64,000 bases of DNA from Streptomyces sp. NBC_01431 (GTDB lineage: Bacteria > Actinomycetota > Actinomycetes > Streptomycetales > Streptomycetaceae): NCBI RefSeq assembly GCF_036231355.1, contig NZ_CP109496.1, forward strand, positions 8,116,709 to 8,180,708, read 5' to 3'. Positions 26,832 through 35,661 of this stretch are shown piece after piece. How positions within the stretch are numbered: the first letter of the stretch is position 1; every line of letters starts with the position of its first letter. The translations under genes and the position numbers were made by a program. The notes beneath the pieces were generated by a model. The model ran no database searches. It had not been told where the DNA came from and saw only the letters and a list, made by a program, of their open reading frames with translations.

Positions 26832-27771
26832 GGGTCTGTTGCGAAAGTGGATCTTGAATTGCGATGATCATGGTGTGGCGCGAGGGGATCTGACAGACCG
26901 GCAGTGGGCTCAGCTGGAGCCGTTGCTGCCGATGGGGAAGAAGGCGGGCAGGCCGCGGACGTGGACGCGTCGGCAGTTGATCGACGGGATACGGTGGCGG
27001 ACCCGAGCGGGTACGCCATGGCGGGATGTGCCCGAGCGATACGGTCCGTGGGACCGGATCTACGACCTGTTCCGCCGATGGTAGCGCGACGGCACCTGGA
27101 AGCGGATCCTGGAGCAACTGCAGGTCCAGGCCGACGCGCAGGGTCTGATCACGTGGGATGTGAGCGTGGATTCGACTGTCTGCCGTGCCCATCAGCACGC
27201 CGCCGGCGCGCGTAAAAAGGGGATCTGCAGCGCGAGCCGCCCGGCGGGATCGACACCGAACCGGACGACCATGGCCTCGGACGGTCCCGAGGTGGCCTGA
27301 CTGCGAAGATCCACCTCGCGACCGAGCAGAGGCAGAAGCCGTTGTCGCTGCTGATCACTGCCGGGCACCGGCACGACAGTCCGCAGTTCCAGCCTGTCCT
27401 CGAACGCATCCGCGTCCCCCGCACCGGTCCCGGACGACCGCGCACCAAACCGTCCAGGGTTCGTGCCGACAAAGCTTACGGCTCTCGCGCGAACCGATCC
27501 TACCTGCGCAGACGCAGGATCGGATGCACCATCCCGGAGAAGGCCGACCAGGTCCGCAACCGCAAGAAGCTCGGCTCCCGAGGCGGCCGGCCGCCGGTCT
27601 TCGACAAGGAGGACTACAAGGAGCGCCACGCGGTGGAATGCGGGATCAACCGGCTGAAACGGCACCGCGCGGTGGCCACGAGATACGACAAGCTGGCTGT
27701 GCGCTACGAGGCGACAGTGCTGGTCGCAGCCATCAACGAGTGGCTTTGACCAGCACTTTCACAACAGGCCC
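26832..27771. mobile_element. IS5-family (IS427-like) insertion sequence, inactive
   Basis: The terminal inverted repeats GGGTCTGTTGCGAAAGT (left) and the complement GGGCCTGTTGTGAAAGT (right) match at 15 of 17 positions. A TA dinucleotide flanks each side (26830-26831 and 27772-27773), the usual target duplication of this group. The element is about 940 bp with one decayed transposase gene. Confidence 0.85.
26875..27749 (+). pseudogene. IS5-family transposase with in-frame stop and frameshift
   Basis: From GTG 26875 the frame reads LTDRQWAQLEPLLPMGKKAG and WRDVPERYGPWDRIYDLFRRW, then meets TAG at 27082-27084. Coding resumes as RDGTWKRILEQLQVQADAQG and VSVDSTVCRAHQHAAGA. A frameshift near the AAAAAGGGG run at 27215-27222 then moves the catalytic part (GGLTAKIHLATEQRQKPLS, VRADKAYGSRANRSYLRRR, ERHAVECGINRLKRHRA) into another frame. 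All catalytic residues are present but distributed over two frames. Confidence 0.85.
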
Positions 27772-27775
27772 TAGT

Positions 27776-27985
27776 TCATACGCGGGTGAGACCGGAGGCG
27801 GTGTTCTCGACCCACAAGATCGCCCAGTCCGCTCCCGCGTTGAACTCCGCGGACTGTTCCGATGCCCGGTCCTCTGCTGCCGCGCGGATGCGAGCTGCGA
27901 GCGTGCGCAGATCTCGCTGCAGTACCTGCTGCTGAGCAGCCTGGAGGGCGTGCGCCTCTACTTTACCGACCGCAGGAGCTCGGAC
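27776..27985 (-). pseudogene. C-terminal fragment of an unidentified helical protein
   Basis: Minus-strand sequence ending at 27776 reads QVLQRDLRTLAARIRAAAED and EFNAGADWAILWVENTA, a natural helical tail. It is cut at about 27985 and lies directly beside the IS5 end. I do not recognise the family. Confidence 0.3.
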
Positions 27986-28049
27986 ATCGGCCCTGAACTG
28001 CGACGATTCATAGACTCCATGTCTGTGACGGTGAGTTGAGCTCGAAGGT

Positions 28050-28332
28050 GTCGCTCGTCCGAGTGGTGCCGGTGCGACACGGCGGTAGTCGCCGGGCAGC
28101 GCAGTCTCGTCCGGGCACTCGCCCCGGTACGGGACCGGCAGCACCGCACGTCTCGCCACCTGCGCCTACACCGGGGCTTCCACCACGGGAGCCTCCGCCT
28201 CGGCCCCATCCTGCTCGGCCAGCCGCAGCAGGTGACCCGCTCGGCGATCACCAACTCCTCCCGCTCCGCCTGGACTTCCTGGAGCTGCTTGCCCAGCTCC
28301 TCGGCGAGCGCGTCCAGCTCGCTCCGGCGCAC
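28050..28332 (-). pseudogene. coiled-coil N-terminus of a Streptomyces hypothetical protein, frameshifted
   Basis: An N-terminus starting RRSELDALAEELGKQLQEV with a strong heptad pattern runs to EELVIAERV. The homologous frame then shifts and continues LAEQDGAEAEAPVVEAPV, meets a TAG, and goes on ARRAVLPVPYRGECPDETAL. This three-part order resembles small helix-turn-helix-like proteins often found beside insertion sequences in Streptomyces. At least one frameshift, one stop and a 3' truncation are present. The region 28333-28643 has no further gene I can support. Confidence 0.45.
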
Positions 28333-28643
28333 CGTGATCCGTTCCAGCTCAGAGATCCCCGCACCACACCCCGCGACCCGGCAGCGTATCCGCGCGGTGA
28401 CGAATCGTAGGCGGAATCACGCGGCAGGAACGCAGCGGAATCCGCACCCCACCGACCGGTCAGTCAGTAGATCTTCTGGATACCGGCCGCCGACCAGCGT
28501 GAGCATGCTGAAACCCACGCGCACCAAGCCTGCGACCTGCAACTTCACGACGAACACCGCTCACTGGTCTGGAAGCGATCGACCGGGCCCACTATCCTGT
28601 GGTCTCGTCGGCAGCGTGTGGCCACTCGGGTGACGGGGGAAAC

Positions 28644-30158
28644 GTGGGCGAGGCCGGGGCGACGGTTGGCCATGTGCTGGGCGGCCGGTACGAGTTGGTC
28701 TCGGAGATCGGCCACGGGGGCATGGGGCGGGTCTGGGAAGCCAGGGACACCCATCTGGACCGCTCGGTCGCCGTGAAGGAGGTACTGCTGCCGGCGTTGC
28801 CTCCCGTGCAGCAGGAACTGCGCCTGCAGCTGGCTCTTCGCGAGGCCAGGAACGCGGCCGCCCTCGCGGACCATCCGAACATCGTGACCGTCTACGACGT
28901 CCTGCTGGAGAACGGTTCGCCGTGGATCGTCATGCAGTTAGTGAGGGGCCGGTCGCTCCGCCACGTGTTGCACGGGTCCTTGGACTCAAAAACGGCGGCA
29001 GACGCGAACGGGCACTTGTCCTCAGTCGGGGTCCCGCAGGCCGTCCGCATCGCCCAGGCGATGCTCGACGCTCTCGGTGCGCTCCACACGAAGGGTCTCG
29101 TGCACCGCGACATCAAACCGCACAACATCATGCTGGCCGACGACGGTCGAGTGCTGCTCACCGATTTCGGTATCGCCAAGTCCGAGTCCGACGTGACGGT
29201 GACGGTGTCGGGCTCGGTGATGGGTACGATGGCGTACATCGCCCCGGAACGCGTCGAGGGCGAGCCCGGCACCTCCGCCTCGGACCTCTTCTCCCTCGGG
29301 GTGACCCTCTTCGAGGCAGTGGAGGGCTACTCGCCGTTCGAGAAGAAGAACAGCCTGACCGGAACCCTCTCGGCCATCCTCACCAAGCCGCTGCCGCCGA
29401 TGGTCAAGGCCGGACCGCTGGCACCCCTCATCACGGCCCTGACACTGAAGCTGCCCGAGCAGCGACCGGACATCGCACAGGCGCGAACACTCCTGGCCAA
29501 CGGGCGCGTGGACGGTTGGGAAATGCCGTCCAGCGACGAGGCAGTCACTGAAGCGCTGCCCCCGGCACCGGCTGACTCGTACTCGAAGACGCTGACGACT
29601 CCGACCCTGACCCGCACTGCCCAGATGCCTGACCGGCCGACGGCTACCGCTCCGCGCCCGCAGCGAGTGCCGGCGCAAGCGAAGTCCGGGCCGAACCGCA
29701 CGGCACGAAAAGCGTTCGGCCGAGTCGCAGGCGCAGTAGTCGTCGCGGCCATTGGCGCCGCGGCCATTGGCGCCGCCCTGATCATCCGGCAGGACCAGGC
29801 GACCTCGAATGCGGCATGCACGACCTGGAGCACGGGTATGGCACAGAACAACACCTGGGTGAGTAACAACCTGAAATCGTCAGGGTCCCCTAACTTGGCG
29901 GATTTCGCCATCGAGGAAGACCGCTTGGCGGCAGTGGAATCGCAAGCCGCCACCCAGACCAGTGACAAGACGCTCAAGGCCGCATTTCAGCAGGCCGCCG
30001 CAGACCACACCGGGCTGGCGGCCGCCTACCGGGGGGAGAGCGCCGGGGCCGCCGACGTCTCCGCGTACAACCACTCCGTCTCCGAGTACGACCACTACTT
30101 CGGGGCAGCGAACCACGACGACGCCGTGCAGATCACGGCGCTCTGCGTCAAGCAGTAG
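28644..30158 (+). CDS. Pkn-type serine/threonine protein kinase with one membrane helix
   Basis: The product is 504 residues from GTG 28644, which follows GGGGGAAAC. The kinase domain (about 10-285) has the glycine loop IGHGGMGRVWEA, the ATP lysine in VAVKEV (about K45), the catalytic HRDIKPHNIML (about D156) and DFG at about 174. A Thr/Pro-rich juxtamembrane region precedes a helix near 360-383 (VVVAAIGAAAIGAALII). The ~120-residue extracellular domain has helical polar sequence (AFQQAAADHTGLAAAYRG) and two cysteines. It likely senses an external cue. It is monocistronic. Confidence 0.92.
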   Translation: MGEAGATVGHVLGGRYELVSEIGHGGMGRVWEARDTHLDRSVAVKEVLLPALPPVQQELRLQLALREARNAAALADHPNIVTVYDVLLENGSPWIVMQLVRGRSLRHVLHGSLDSKTAADANGHLSSVGVPQAVRIAQAMLDALGALHTKGLVHRDIKPHNIMLADDGRVLLTDFGIAKSESDVTVTVSGSVMGTMAYIAPERVEGEPGTSASDLFSLGVTLFEAVEGYSPFEKKNSLTGTLSAILTKPLPPMVKAGPLAPLITALTLKLPEQRPDIAQARTLLANGRVDGWEMPSSDEAVTEALPPAPADSYSKTLTTPTLTRTAQMPDRPTATAPRPQRVPAQAKSGPNRTARKAFGRVAGAVVVAAIGAAAIGAALIIRQDQATSNAACTTWSTGMAQNNTWVSNNLKSSGSPNLADFAIEEDRLAAVESQAATQTSDKTLKAAFQQAAADHTGLAAAYRGESAGAADVSAYNHSVSEYDHYFGAANHDDAVQITALCVKQ

Positions 30159-30240
30159 GCAGCGGGTCGGCGCGGTGGGTGCCGTCCGGGCAGCGGGGCT
30201 ACCAGGGATAACTCCACACCCCTAGCATTCACGGGGCGAG

Positions 30241-30510
30241 GTGACGGTGCGACAGGCACACGACGTCGCATGGGGCATCGACGTCGCGGTGAAGCGGATC
30301 CGTCTCGCCATCGGCCGTCGCTTCCGCGCTGTTCTCCAGGATGTGCTCGCCGCGATGGGCGCCGCCCCGGAGCGTGAGTGGCGCGCCATCGAACTGGCCA
30401 CCCTGCTATGGCTGGACCGCAGCGACCTGACCGGCGAGCTGATCCGGTGGGCCAAGCGCAAGATCCTCATCGAGACCGGGCCGGCCACCTGGACGGACCG
30501 CCGCGGCCCT
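30241..30510 (+). pseudogene. N-terminal part of an unidentified protein, truncated
   Basis: GTG 30244, or the codon before it, starts TVRQAHDVAWGIDVAVKRI, followed by ALQ-type helices (WRAIELATLLWLDRSDLTGEL) and IRWAKRKILIETGPATW. Around 30510 the frame becomes compositional noise exactly where an oppositely oriented PIN-domain fragment ends. The two halves of different genes are thus joined. The family is unknown. Confidence 0.4.
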
Positions 30511-30534
30511 CCACGACCGCCGCCCGCCCCTCCG

Positions 30535-30711
30535 CAACACCGCGTTGTACTTCTCGGGGTAGAAGCGAGCCTTGTGGGCGGCCATCTCCTCCAGCACCAT
30601 CCAGGGCACAGCGACCCGGTGACGCCTGGACTGCCGCAGTTTCCGAATGAGGTCAGCACGCGGACTCGACGGTGACAGTTCGTTCACCGCGTTCGTGTCG
30701 AAGATGATCAC
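30535..30711 (-). pseudogene. PIN-domain (VapC-like) nuclease, N-terminal fragment
   Basis: GTG 30711 follows GGAGG at 5 bases. The product starts VIIFDTNAVNELSPSSPRA, with the first PIN aspartate in FDTN, and continues VAVPWMVLEEMAAHKARFY, which carries the conserved glutamate. Coding stops making sense after about 59 residues, so the remaining acidic residues are missing. No antitoxin is seen. It abuts the truncated gene at 30241-30510. Confidence 0.6.
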
Positions 30712-30911
30712 ACCAGCCTCCTTGATCGGGCGGGCGCAGTATCTCAGCGGCAACCTGCCGGCCGTCCGAGCGAGGAGGCCGACGCCTGACACCGTGCGGG
30801 GCCACGCCGGCCCCGACAATGCCGCTTCGCACGGTCTGCGACGGCCGCTACTGCGGAACGCCGGATCAGACCGGGCGAATCAATGCCGCGAACCTGATGT
30901 ACACCAGAATC

Positions 30912-31169
30912 ATGACGAAACAGGAAGCGTTCTGCGTGCGATGTGGCAGCGCAGATACCCGAGTTACCCGCCTCGACCAGACCGGCGCAGAAGGCACCTG
31001 CTTTCGCTGCGACAAGCCGTTCCACGCCACGCCCTGTCAAGAGTGCGGAGGCTTTCTCATCGACGGTTCTTTCGGAGTCTCCGGATCACGGTTCGAGAAT
31101 CTCCCCGAGTCCGTGAAGTGCTGGGACTGTGGCCACCGTAATCAGCTGCGCGACCCTGGCCACGGATAG
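30912..31169 (+). CDS. small zinc-ribbon protein
   Basis: The product is 85 residues from ATG 30912. Four cysteine knuckles are visible: FCVRCGSADTRV, GTCFRCDKPF, PCQECGGFLI and VKCWDCGHRNQL. All are C-x2-C, and eight cysteines could hold two zinc ions. Such rubredoxin-like or treble-clef mini-proteins usually bind nucleic acid or proteins. Its frame overlaps the end of the opposite-strand gene at 31142 by 28 bases. The lower GC content than its neighbours hints at a different origin. Confidence 0.65.
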   Translation: MTKQEAFCVRCGSADTRVTRLDQTGAEGTCFRCDKPFHATPCQECGGFLIDGSFGVSGSRFENLPESVKCWDCGHRNQLRDPGHG

Positions 31170-31933
31170 GCCGCCTTCGGCGTACTCCGCGCAGGCCGCC
31201 GATAGGTGTCGTCGCGGGGGCGCTCGCCGCAGCGATTCAGGCCTTCCTCGTCCACCAGCCCGATGCCCTGTCCAAGGTGCATTCCCGGTGACGGTCGAAG
31301 AGGAGACATGGGATGGTGCCCATCTCCGACAGCCCAGTTGCAGGTGCCCGGCTGGTGGATCCTCCGGGGAGCTTGGTCTGCGGCCGCGGCGGAGACGCGC
31401 GAGGGTGCAGGTGATTGGCGCGCTCGGCCGTGGGCCTCGCGCGGCTGCGCTCCCATCCGTCGCCGAACAGGGCACTCCCTGCCCCGCTGCAGCGGGGCAG
31501 GGCTGCAAATGCCGCAGCCCCGTTTGTGGGTCTTCTTCGCCCGGAGCTCCTGTGCGGCGAACAGCACGGGAAGCCCCTGCCAGACGATGTGGCGTGCCGC
31601 GTTGTCGACCTTCTGACTGCGGGCACGTCTGATGTGGCACTCCAGAATCGACAGACAACTGTCCACGCTGGGCAGGCTTCTGCAGTTCCAACGATTCAGC
31701 CGGCTGGCCGTCATCGCGTAGGCATGACCGTTGGCGACCTGGTCCTTGTAGCGGGCGATGTCTTCATCGGCCTTTCGTCGCGCCCACCTGATCCGCTGGC
31801 ACAGTTCGCACTCGCTGCTCGCTGTCGGGGTGCGGCAGGTGCACCTTCGGCAGTTCACGCACTCGATACAGGGATGCTGGGACGCCTCGCGGACCGTGGG
31901 CTCAGGCCGAACGGACACGTTCCAGGAGCTCAT
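31142..31933 (-). CDS. cysteine-rich hypothetical protein, C-terminal half doubtful
   Basis: From ATG 31933 the first ~135 residues look real. They contain a dense cysteine cluster (HPCIECVNCRRCTCRTP, then SSECELCQRIRWARRKA) followed by helical sequence (EDIARYKDQVANGHAYAM, and CLSILECHIRRARSQKV). The cysteine spacing suggests a zinc-binding module. After about residue 150 the composition becomes Arg/Pro-rich, and a neighbouring frame looks equally plausible, so a frameshift near 31500 is likely. I recognise no family. Between 31934 and 32225 no gene was found. Confidence 0.4.
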   Translation of the reverse strand: MSSWNVSVRPEPTVREASQHPCIECVNCRRCTCRTPTASSECELCQRIRWARRKADEDIARYKDQVANGHAYAMTASRLNRWNCRSLPSVDSCLSILECHIRRARSQKVDNAARHIVWQGLPVLFAAQELRAKKTHKRGCGICSPAPLQRGRECPVRRRMGAQPREAHGRARQSPAPSRVSAAAADQAPRRIHQPGTCNWAVGDGHHPMSPLRPSPGMHLGQGIGLVDEEGLNRCGERPRDDTYRRPARSTPKAAYPWPGSRS

Positions 31934-32225
31934 CGACACTGTCGACAACGCCGGTGGCACCGCGGCCACAGCCCGCCGGTTCGCCGGCGACCTCGCCGGC
32001 GCAGCAGCCCTCTGCCTGGAGGACAGCGCCTATCCCAAGGTCAACGTGGAGAACCACCGCCCCGGTCCTCGGGCAGCTGGACCTCAGCGCCGGGGCCAAG
32101 GCCCGAAGGCGGAGGCCGCGCTCAGGCCCATGACGTCCAAGGGGGCGCGCGGCCGAGCCCGAGCGACTGTCGGACCGTGGCTCTTCCGCTGCTGCTTGCC
32201 CAAGGGCACGAACAGCCCCTCCTCA

Positions 32226-33464
32226 TCAGCCGATCGTGACAGTGATGCCGTTGGCCCCTAGTAGCTGCTGGTTCACCTGCTGCGACACCTGTGCCGCGTT
32301 CTGCACGCCCTGGGGCTGGTACAGGTGGTGGGCGTTAATGGCGATGGCGAAGCGGTGGTTGCCATTCGGGCCGAACCGAAACCGGGCCAGCTGCACGAGT
32401 CGCTCCGCGCAGCCGTCTCCCTGGGCTTTGTTGCTGGTCCCGAGCGAGGTCGAACAGGGGCTTGCCGACAGATTGATCTGGAGATGGTGCGCGATCTGTT
32501 GATTGTCTACGTCGATACCCTGGCCTTGCAGCGCGTTCAGATGGCCGGTGAGGGCATTCAGAATGGGTGTGCCGGCGCCGGCGGCGGCGATCGCGGGGTT
32601 GATATTCAGGAATCCGATCGCCGTGTCGAACGCGTCGATCATCTGGTCCTCGGCGTGATCCTGCGCCACCTGGGCGTACTCGTTCTGGCTCGTCCAGGAT
32701 CCGATACCCACGTTGTTGAGGGTGGCGTTCAGGAAGACGGTGAAGCCGGGGTGGCCTAGGGCCGGCTCGCCGGGTGCGAAGTACGCCATCCGCTGGACGG
32801 CCTGGTCAGACGTGAAAGTGGCCTGCTGGTCCCGTTCAGCGGCGGCGCGGGAGCCCGTGGCCGGGGTCGGGCCGCTCATGACCCGTGTCGCGTTGGCCTC
32901 GGCTTCGCGTTCGAAGCGGTCACTCGGATCGCTGATGCTGAGGCCCGCGCCGTTGTCCATACCCGCTACAGGGCCCCGGCGTTGCTGGATGACGTGGGTG
33001 AGTTCATGGGCGAGGGTGTGCTTGTCGCTGCCGCCGTCACCGATGACCACGTGGTTGCCGCTGGTGTAGGCGTGGGCGCCGACTTCGGCGGCGGACGCTT
33101 TGGCGGCGGCGCCGTCGTGGATGCGGACGTCGGAGAAGTCGGCGCCGAGCCGGCTTTCCATGTCGGTGCGCGTCGCGTTGTCCAGGGGGTGTCCCCCGGA
33201 GCGCAGGACGTCGTGGACTGCGGAGCGCTGCACCGCGGGCTGTTCACCCGCTTGTTGGTGTCCGCAGCCGGCGCCGTGCTGGTGCTGATCCTGGGCCCAG
33301 GGGTGTCCCGCCTGGCGGAGCATCTGGACGACGGCCGCGTTCCCGGCGGTGCTCTGCAGAGCGAGAAGCCCGGCAGGTACGCCGCCACCCCGGCCGGGAG
33401 CCTTCGAGGGGGAGCGGCCGGGCTTCTTGCCCTCGGAAGTCTGGGCCTGGTCGTTGGCGTGCAT
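32226..33464 (-). CDS. DUF4157 (eCIS-core) protein with deaminase-like C-terminal domain
   Basis: The product is 412 residues from ATG 33464 (AGAGGA in front). Residues ~80-175 form a DUF4157 domain (LGADFSDVRIHDGAAAKASA, then the zinc motif HELTHVIQQ with H153, E154 and H157), the hallmark of proteins packaged in extracellular contractile injection systems. The C-terminal ~190 residues run beta-hairpin (FTVFLNATLNN), HAEDQMIDAF (H270-E272), strand QINLSASPC (P336-C337), then GDGCAERL (C352). This resembles the HAE...PC...C signature of the cytidine-deaminase fold used by polymorphic toxins. The C-C spacing (15) is unusual. It lacks a signal peptide. No immunity or injection-system genes are adjacent. 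Confidence 0.7.
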   Translation of the reverse strand: MHANDQAQTSEGKKPGRSPSKAPGRGGGVPAGLLALQSTAGNAAVVQMLRQAGHPWAQDQHQHGAGCGHQQAGEQPAVQRSAVHDVLRSGGHPLDNATRTDMESRLGADFSDVRIHDGAAAKASAAEVGAHAYTSGNHVVIGDGGSDKHTLAHELTHVIQQRRGPVAGMDNGAGLSISDPSDRFEREAEANATRVMSGPTPATGSRAAAERDQQATFTSDQAVQRMAYFAPGEPALGHPGFTVFLNATLNNVGIGSWTSQNEYAQVAQDHAEDQMIDAFDTAIGFLNINPAIAAAGAGTPILNALTGHLNALQGQGIDVDNQQIAHHLQINLSASPCSTSLGTSNKAQGDGCAERLVQLARFRFGPNGNHRFAIAINAHHLYQPQGVQNAAQVSQQVNQQLLGANGITVTIG

Positions 33465-33734
33465 CGCGTCCTCTCGTGAGCCGCTGCTCGCGGTGCTGGG
33501 CCTGGGGAGCCTGGCCGACAAGGGGGAATCGGCAGAGGCTCCGTGGGGGAACGCACGAGGATTTCAGGCGGCGCCAACGCTTCCCTAACCTCTCCAAGTG
33601 CTCCGCGTTAGCGGGAAGGGCGACGGCATCCGTTGCTTGCCTGGAGCCCGTCCGATGAAGCGCCCCTGCGGGCCCCGGGACTCTGTGCCACTTCATCCTG
33701 ATCGCCGGTTCAACGACCGTTCCCAGCCCCAGTC

Positions 33735-33860
33735 ACCGCGCCGCCTACACCCAGTCGATGCCGAGCTCGGCGAGCTGTCCGAGCTGTTCGGCGCTCAACC
33801 GGGCGCGGCGGGGTCTTCTGGTTCGAGGTCTACACCCCGAGCCTCACCTCATGTTCCTGG
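33735..33860 (-). pseudogene. helicase-associated-domain relic (last ~35 codons)
   Basis: Minus-strand reading gives QEHEVRLGV-stop-TSNQK and, after a shift, RLSAEQLGQLAELGIDWV followed by a stop. This is the same C-terminus as in the fragments at 34562 and 61282 (DHDVRLGVWVSNQK, then LGIDWA). TAG replaces the tryptophan codon. The piece before it is found at 34380-34545, beyond an inserted secreted-protein gene. Confidence 0.7.
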
Positions 33861-33861
33861 G

Positions 33862-34272
33862 CTAGAAGCGGATCTGGACATTCACGGAGCCGGCCACCTC
33901 GGTCTGGGGAATGTCGGTGGGTTGGAATGTCATCGTTCCCGACCCTACGGGGCCGGCGAATTGGAGCTGGCCGCCCCGGTCGCCCACGATCCCCCTGAGG
34001 TTGTAGGGACCGCTGCTGCCCCTGAACTGGGCGTTTCCCAGGACCCTGACGTCGTGGTCGAGGGCCGGGGTGTACACCCCTTCGGCGTCGATGCCAGGGC
34101 CGTGAATCTCGACCCGCTGGTCGGTCGTGAAGATGACGAGCGCCGGGGATGCCTGGTTGTTTTGCTGTGCCGGGCGGGCGGACGCGGTAGCGGCCGGGAA
34201 CAGGAGCGAGAGGGCCAGCACGGCGGTACCGGCCAGCGACAGGGAGCGACGTGTGAACGTTGTACGGGACAT
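33862..34272 (-). CDS. small secreted protein
   Basis: The product is 136 residues from ATG 34272, which follows AAGGG. A long signal peptide ends near residue 34 (LLFPAATASA before RPAQQ). The mature ~100 residues are beta-rich (ALVIFTTDQRVEIHGPGID, DHDVRVLGNAQFRGS, TEVAGSVNVQIRF) without cysteines, consistent with a small extracellular beta-sandwich. I recognise no family. It sits between two halves of a broken helicase-associated relic, so it arrived by insertion. Confidence 0.65.
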   Translation of the reverse strand: MSRTTFTRRSLSLAGTAVLALSLLFPAATASARPAQQNNQASPALVIFTTDQRVEIHGPGIDAEGVYTPALDHDVRVLGNAQFRGSSGPYNLRGIVGDRGGQLQFAGPVGSGTMTFQPTDIPQTEVAGSVNVQIRF

Positions 34273-34379
34273 GGGAAACCCTTCGTCCGTACCCCGGGCG
34301 GTCCCGGGGCCTCCAATCGCCTGTCTACCAGCGGCAATTCTCCCCATGGCGCCGCCCACCTGCACGTTCACCGGTGTAG

Positions 34380-34545
34380 GTGACCGCCACCTCAAACCTG
34401 CCGCTGGAAGCGCCGGGGGCGCAGCCCGGGATGCGCCGCTCACACTCGAGGTACTGCCCAAGCGCCGCCAGGCCCCCCGTGAACGCCTCCGCGCCCCCGC
34501 CCCGCCCCCCGTCTTCGCCCCGCCGGAATCAGCAGACGGTTCGAG
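34380..34545 (-). pseudogene. helicase-associated-domain relic (internal piece)
   Basis: Minus-strand reading gives GGAEAFTGGLAALGQYLECE, directly comparable to RGAEAFTRGLAALAQYVERE in the larger fragment next door. It then diverges. Together with 33735-33860 it forms a second, badly decayed copy of the same C-terminus, placed in tandem with the copy at 34562. Confidence 0.6.
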
Positions 34546-34561
34546 TGGTTGTCACCGCTCC

Positions 34562-35320
34562 CTACGCCCAGTCGATGCCGAGTCCGGCGAGCTGCCCAAG
34601 CTGTTCCTCGCTCAACCGGTCGCGGCGCATCTTCTGGTTGGACACCCATACACCGAGGCGTACGTCGTGGTCCTGTCCGTCGACGGTGACCTGTTCGTTG
34701 TGCTGACGCGGCACCACGGTGCGCTGCTCCCGCTCGACGTACTGCGCAAGCGCCGCCAGGCCCCGCGTGAAGGCCTCCGCCCCTCGCCCGGCCCAGTTGG
34801 CCCCGCTGGCCGCCGACGCCGTACGGGCCTGCACAGCCGGTTTCACACCGAGTTCGCTGAGCCGCTTCTGCTGCTCTGGGTTGAGCCGGCCGAAGTCGCG
34901 CTGCTGCCGCAGCAGCCAGCGCCCGATGCCGTCACCGCACCATGTCACCCCCGGCACGATGCCCGTCAGCAGCGCCCCCTCGTCCAACAAGGCCGCCAAG
35001 CCGACGTAGTGGCGGTGCCAGTCCACGGTCCACCCGAGCGCCGACGGCGTCCCCAGTGGGTCGACCGCGGCGAGCTGGGCGGCCCGCCGTTCGGCGCGTA
35101 CCGGGTCCTTGCCGAGTCCGCCGGGGCGCCGGATGTTGGTGAGCCACTGCCCGACCGGCTTGTCGAGTGCGGTGGTGTGCCGGGGCGCGGCCAGTGTGCC
35201 GGACTCTCCGCGAAGTAGGCGCGCTCGGCCGCGAGGTTCTTGGCGAAGGCGGAAGCGGCGGTGTCCCACACGATCCCGAGCGCTTCGAGATCGTCGGCGC
35301 GGTCGCTGTTCAGTGCCGAG
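34562..35320 (-). pseudogene. C-terminal helicase-associated (HA) repeats of a telomere-type helicase
   Basis: About 235 residues carry HA-type repeats, each with a conserved tryptophan pattern: KPVGQWLTNIRRPGGLGKDP, LGWTVDWHRHYVGLAALL, GRWLLRQQRDFGRLNPEQQ and LAALAQYVEREQRTV, ending LGIDWA. Near 35200 a frameshift separates the preceding repeat (LEALGIVWDTAASAFAKNL). No DEAD/DEAH motor is attached. Large helicases with HA tails, including TtrA-like proteins, are often located at Streptomyces chromosome ends. This is a detached and frameshifted tail of such a gene, joined at 35330 to a trehalose-synthase fragment. Confidence 0.7.
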
Positions 35321-35331
35321 CGGGCTTGCGA

Positions 35332-35657
35332 CTATCCAGCCTGGTCGCGGATGGCCGCGATGACGGCGCGGGACCAGGCGGCGGGGGTAGCCGCGTTGAG
35401 CAGGCAGATCAAGTGGGCGGTGTTTGCCTTGCGCTGAGAAGGGGGCATAGTCAGCGCGGTGTGCAAGGTGCTCACTAGGTCTTGCGGGTAGTAGGGATCG
35501 GTGAGCAAGGCCGCGTTCCCGAGCTGGTGGGCGATCCCGGTGTGCCGAGAGAGGACGAGGACGCCTGCGCGTTCGGTGGCGGCTTGAGCGGTGAGGTATT
35601 CCTGAGCGGTGAGGTTCATCCCGTCGGCCAGAGAGGTCACCCAGAAGACGTCGGCTG
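35332..35657 (-). pseudogene. otsA: trehalose-6-phosphate synthase (OtsA/GT20) C-terminal fragment
   Basis: The frame ending at 35332 reads SLADGMNLTAQEYLTAQAA, GVLVLSRHTGIAHQLGNAA and LLTDPYYPQDLVSTLHTAL. These are the last third of GT20 glycosyltransferases, including the DGMNL motif that contacts the nucleotide sugar. The preceding ~350 residues are missing because an IS701 element has inserted at 35658. Only about 105 codons remain and no otsB is present. It cannot be functional. Confidence 0.8.
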
Positions 35658-35661
35658 CTAG

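Noticed and set aside
34127..35218. 363-codon plus-strand frame
   Set aside because: It is antisense to the helicase-associated repeats, which match a second copy at 61282 on the minus strand.
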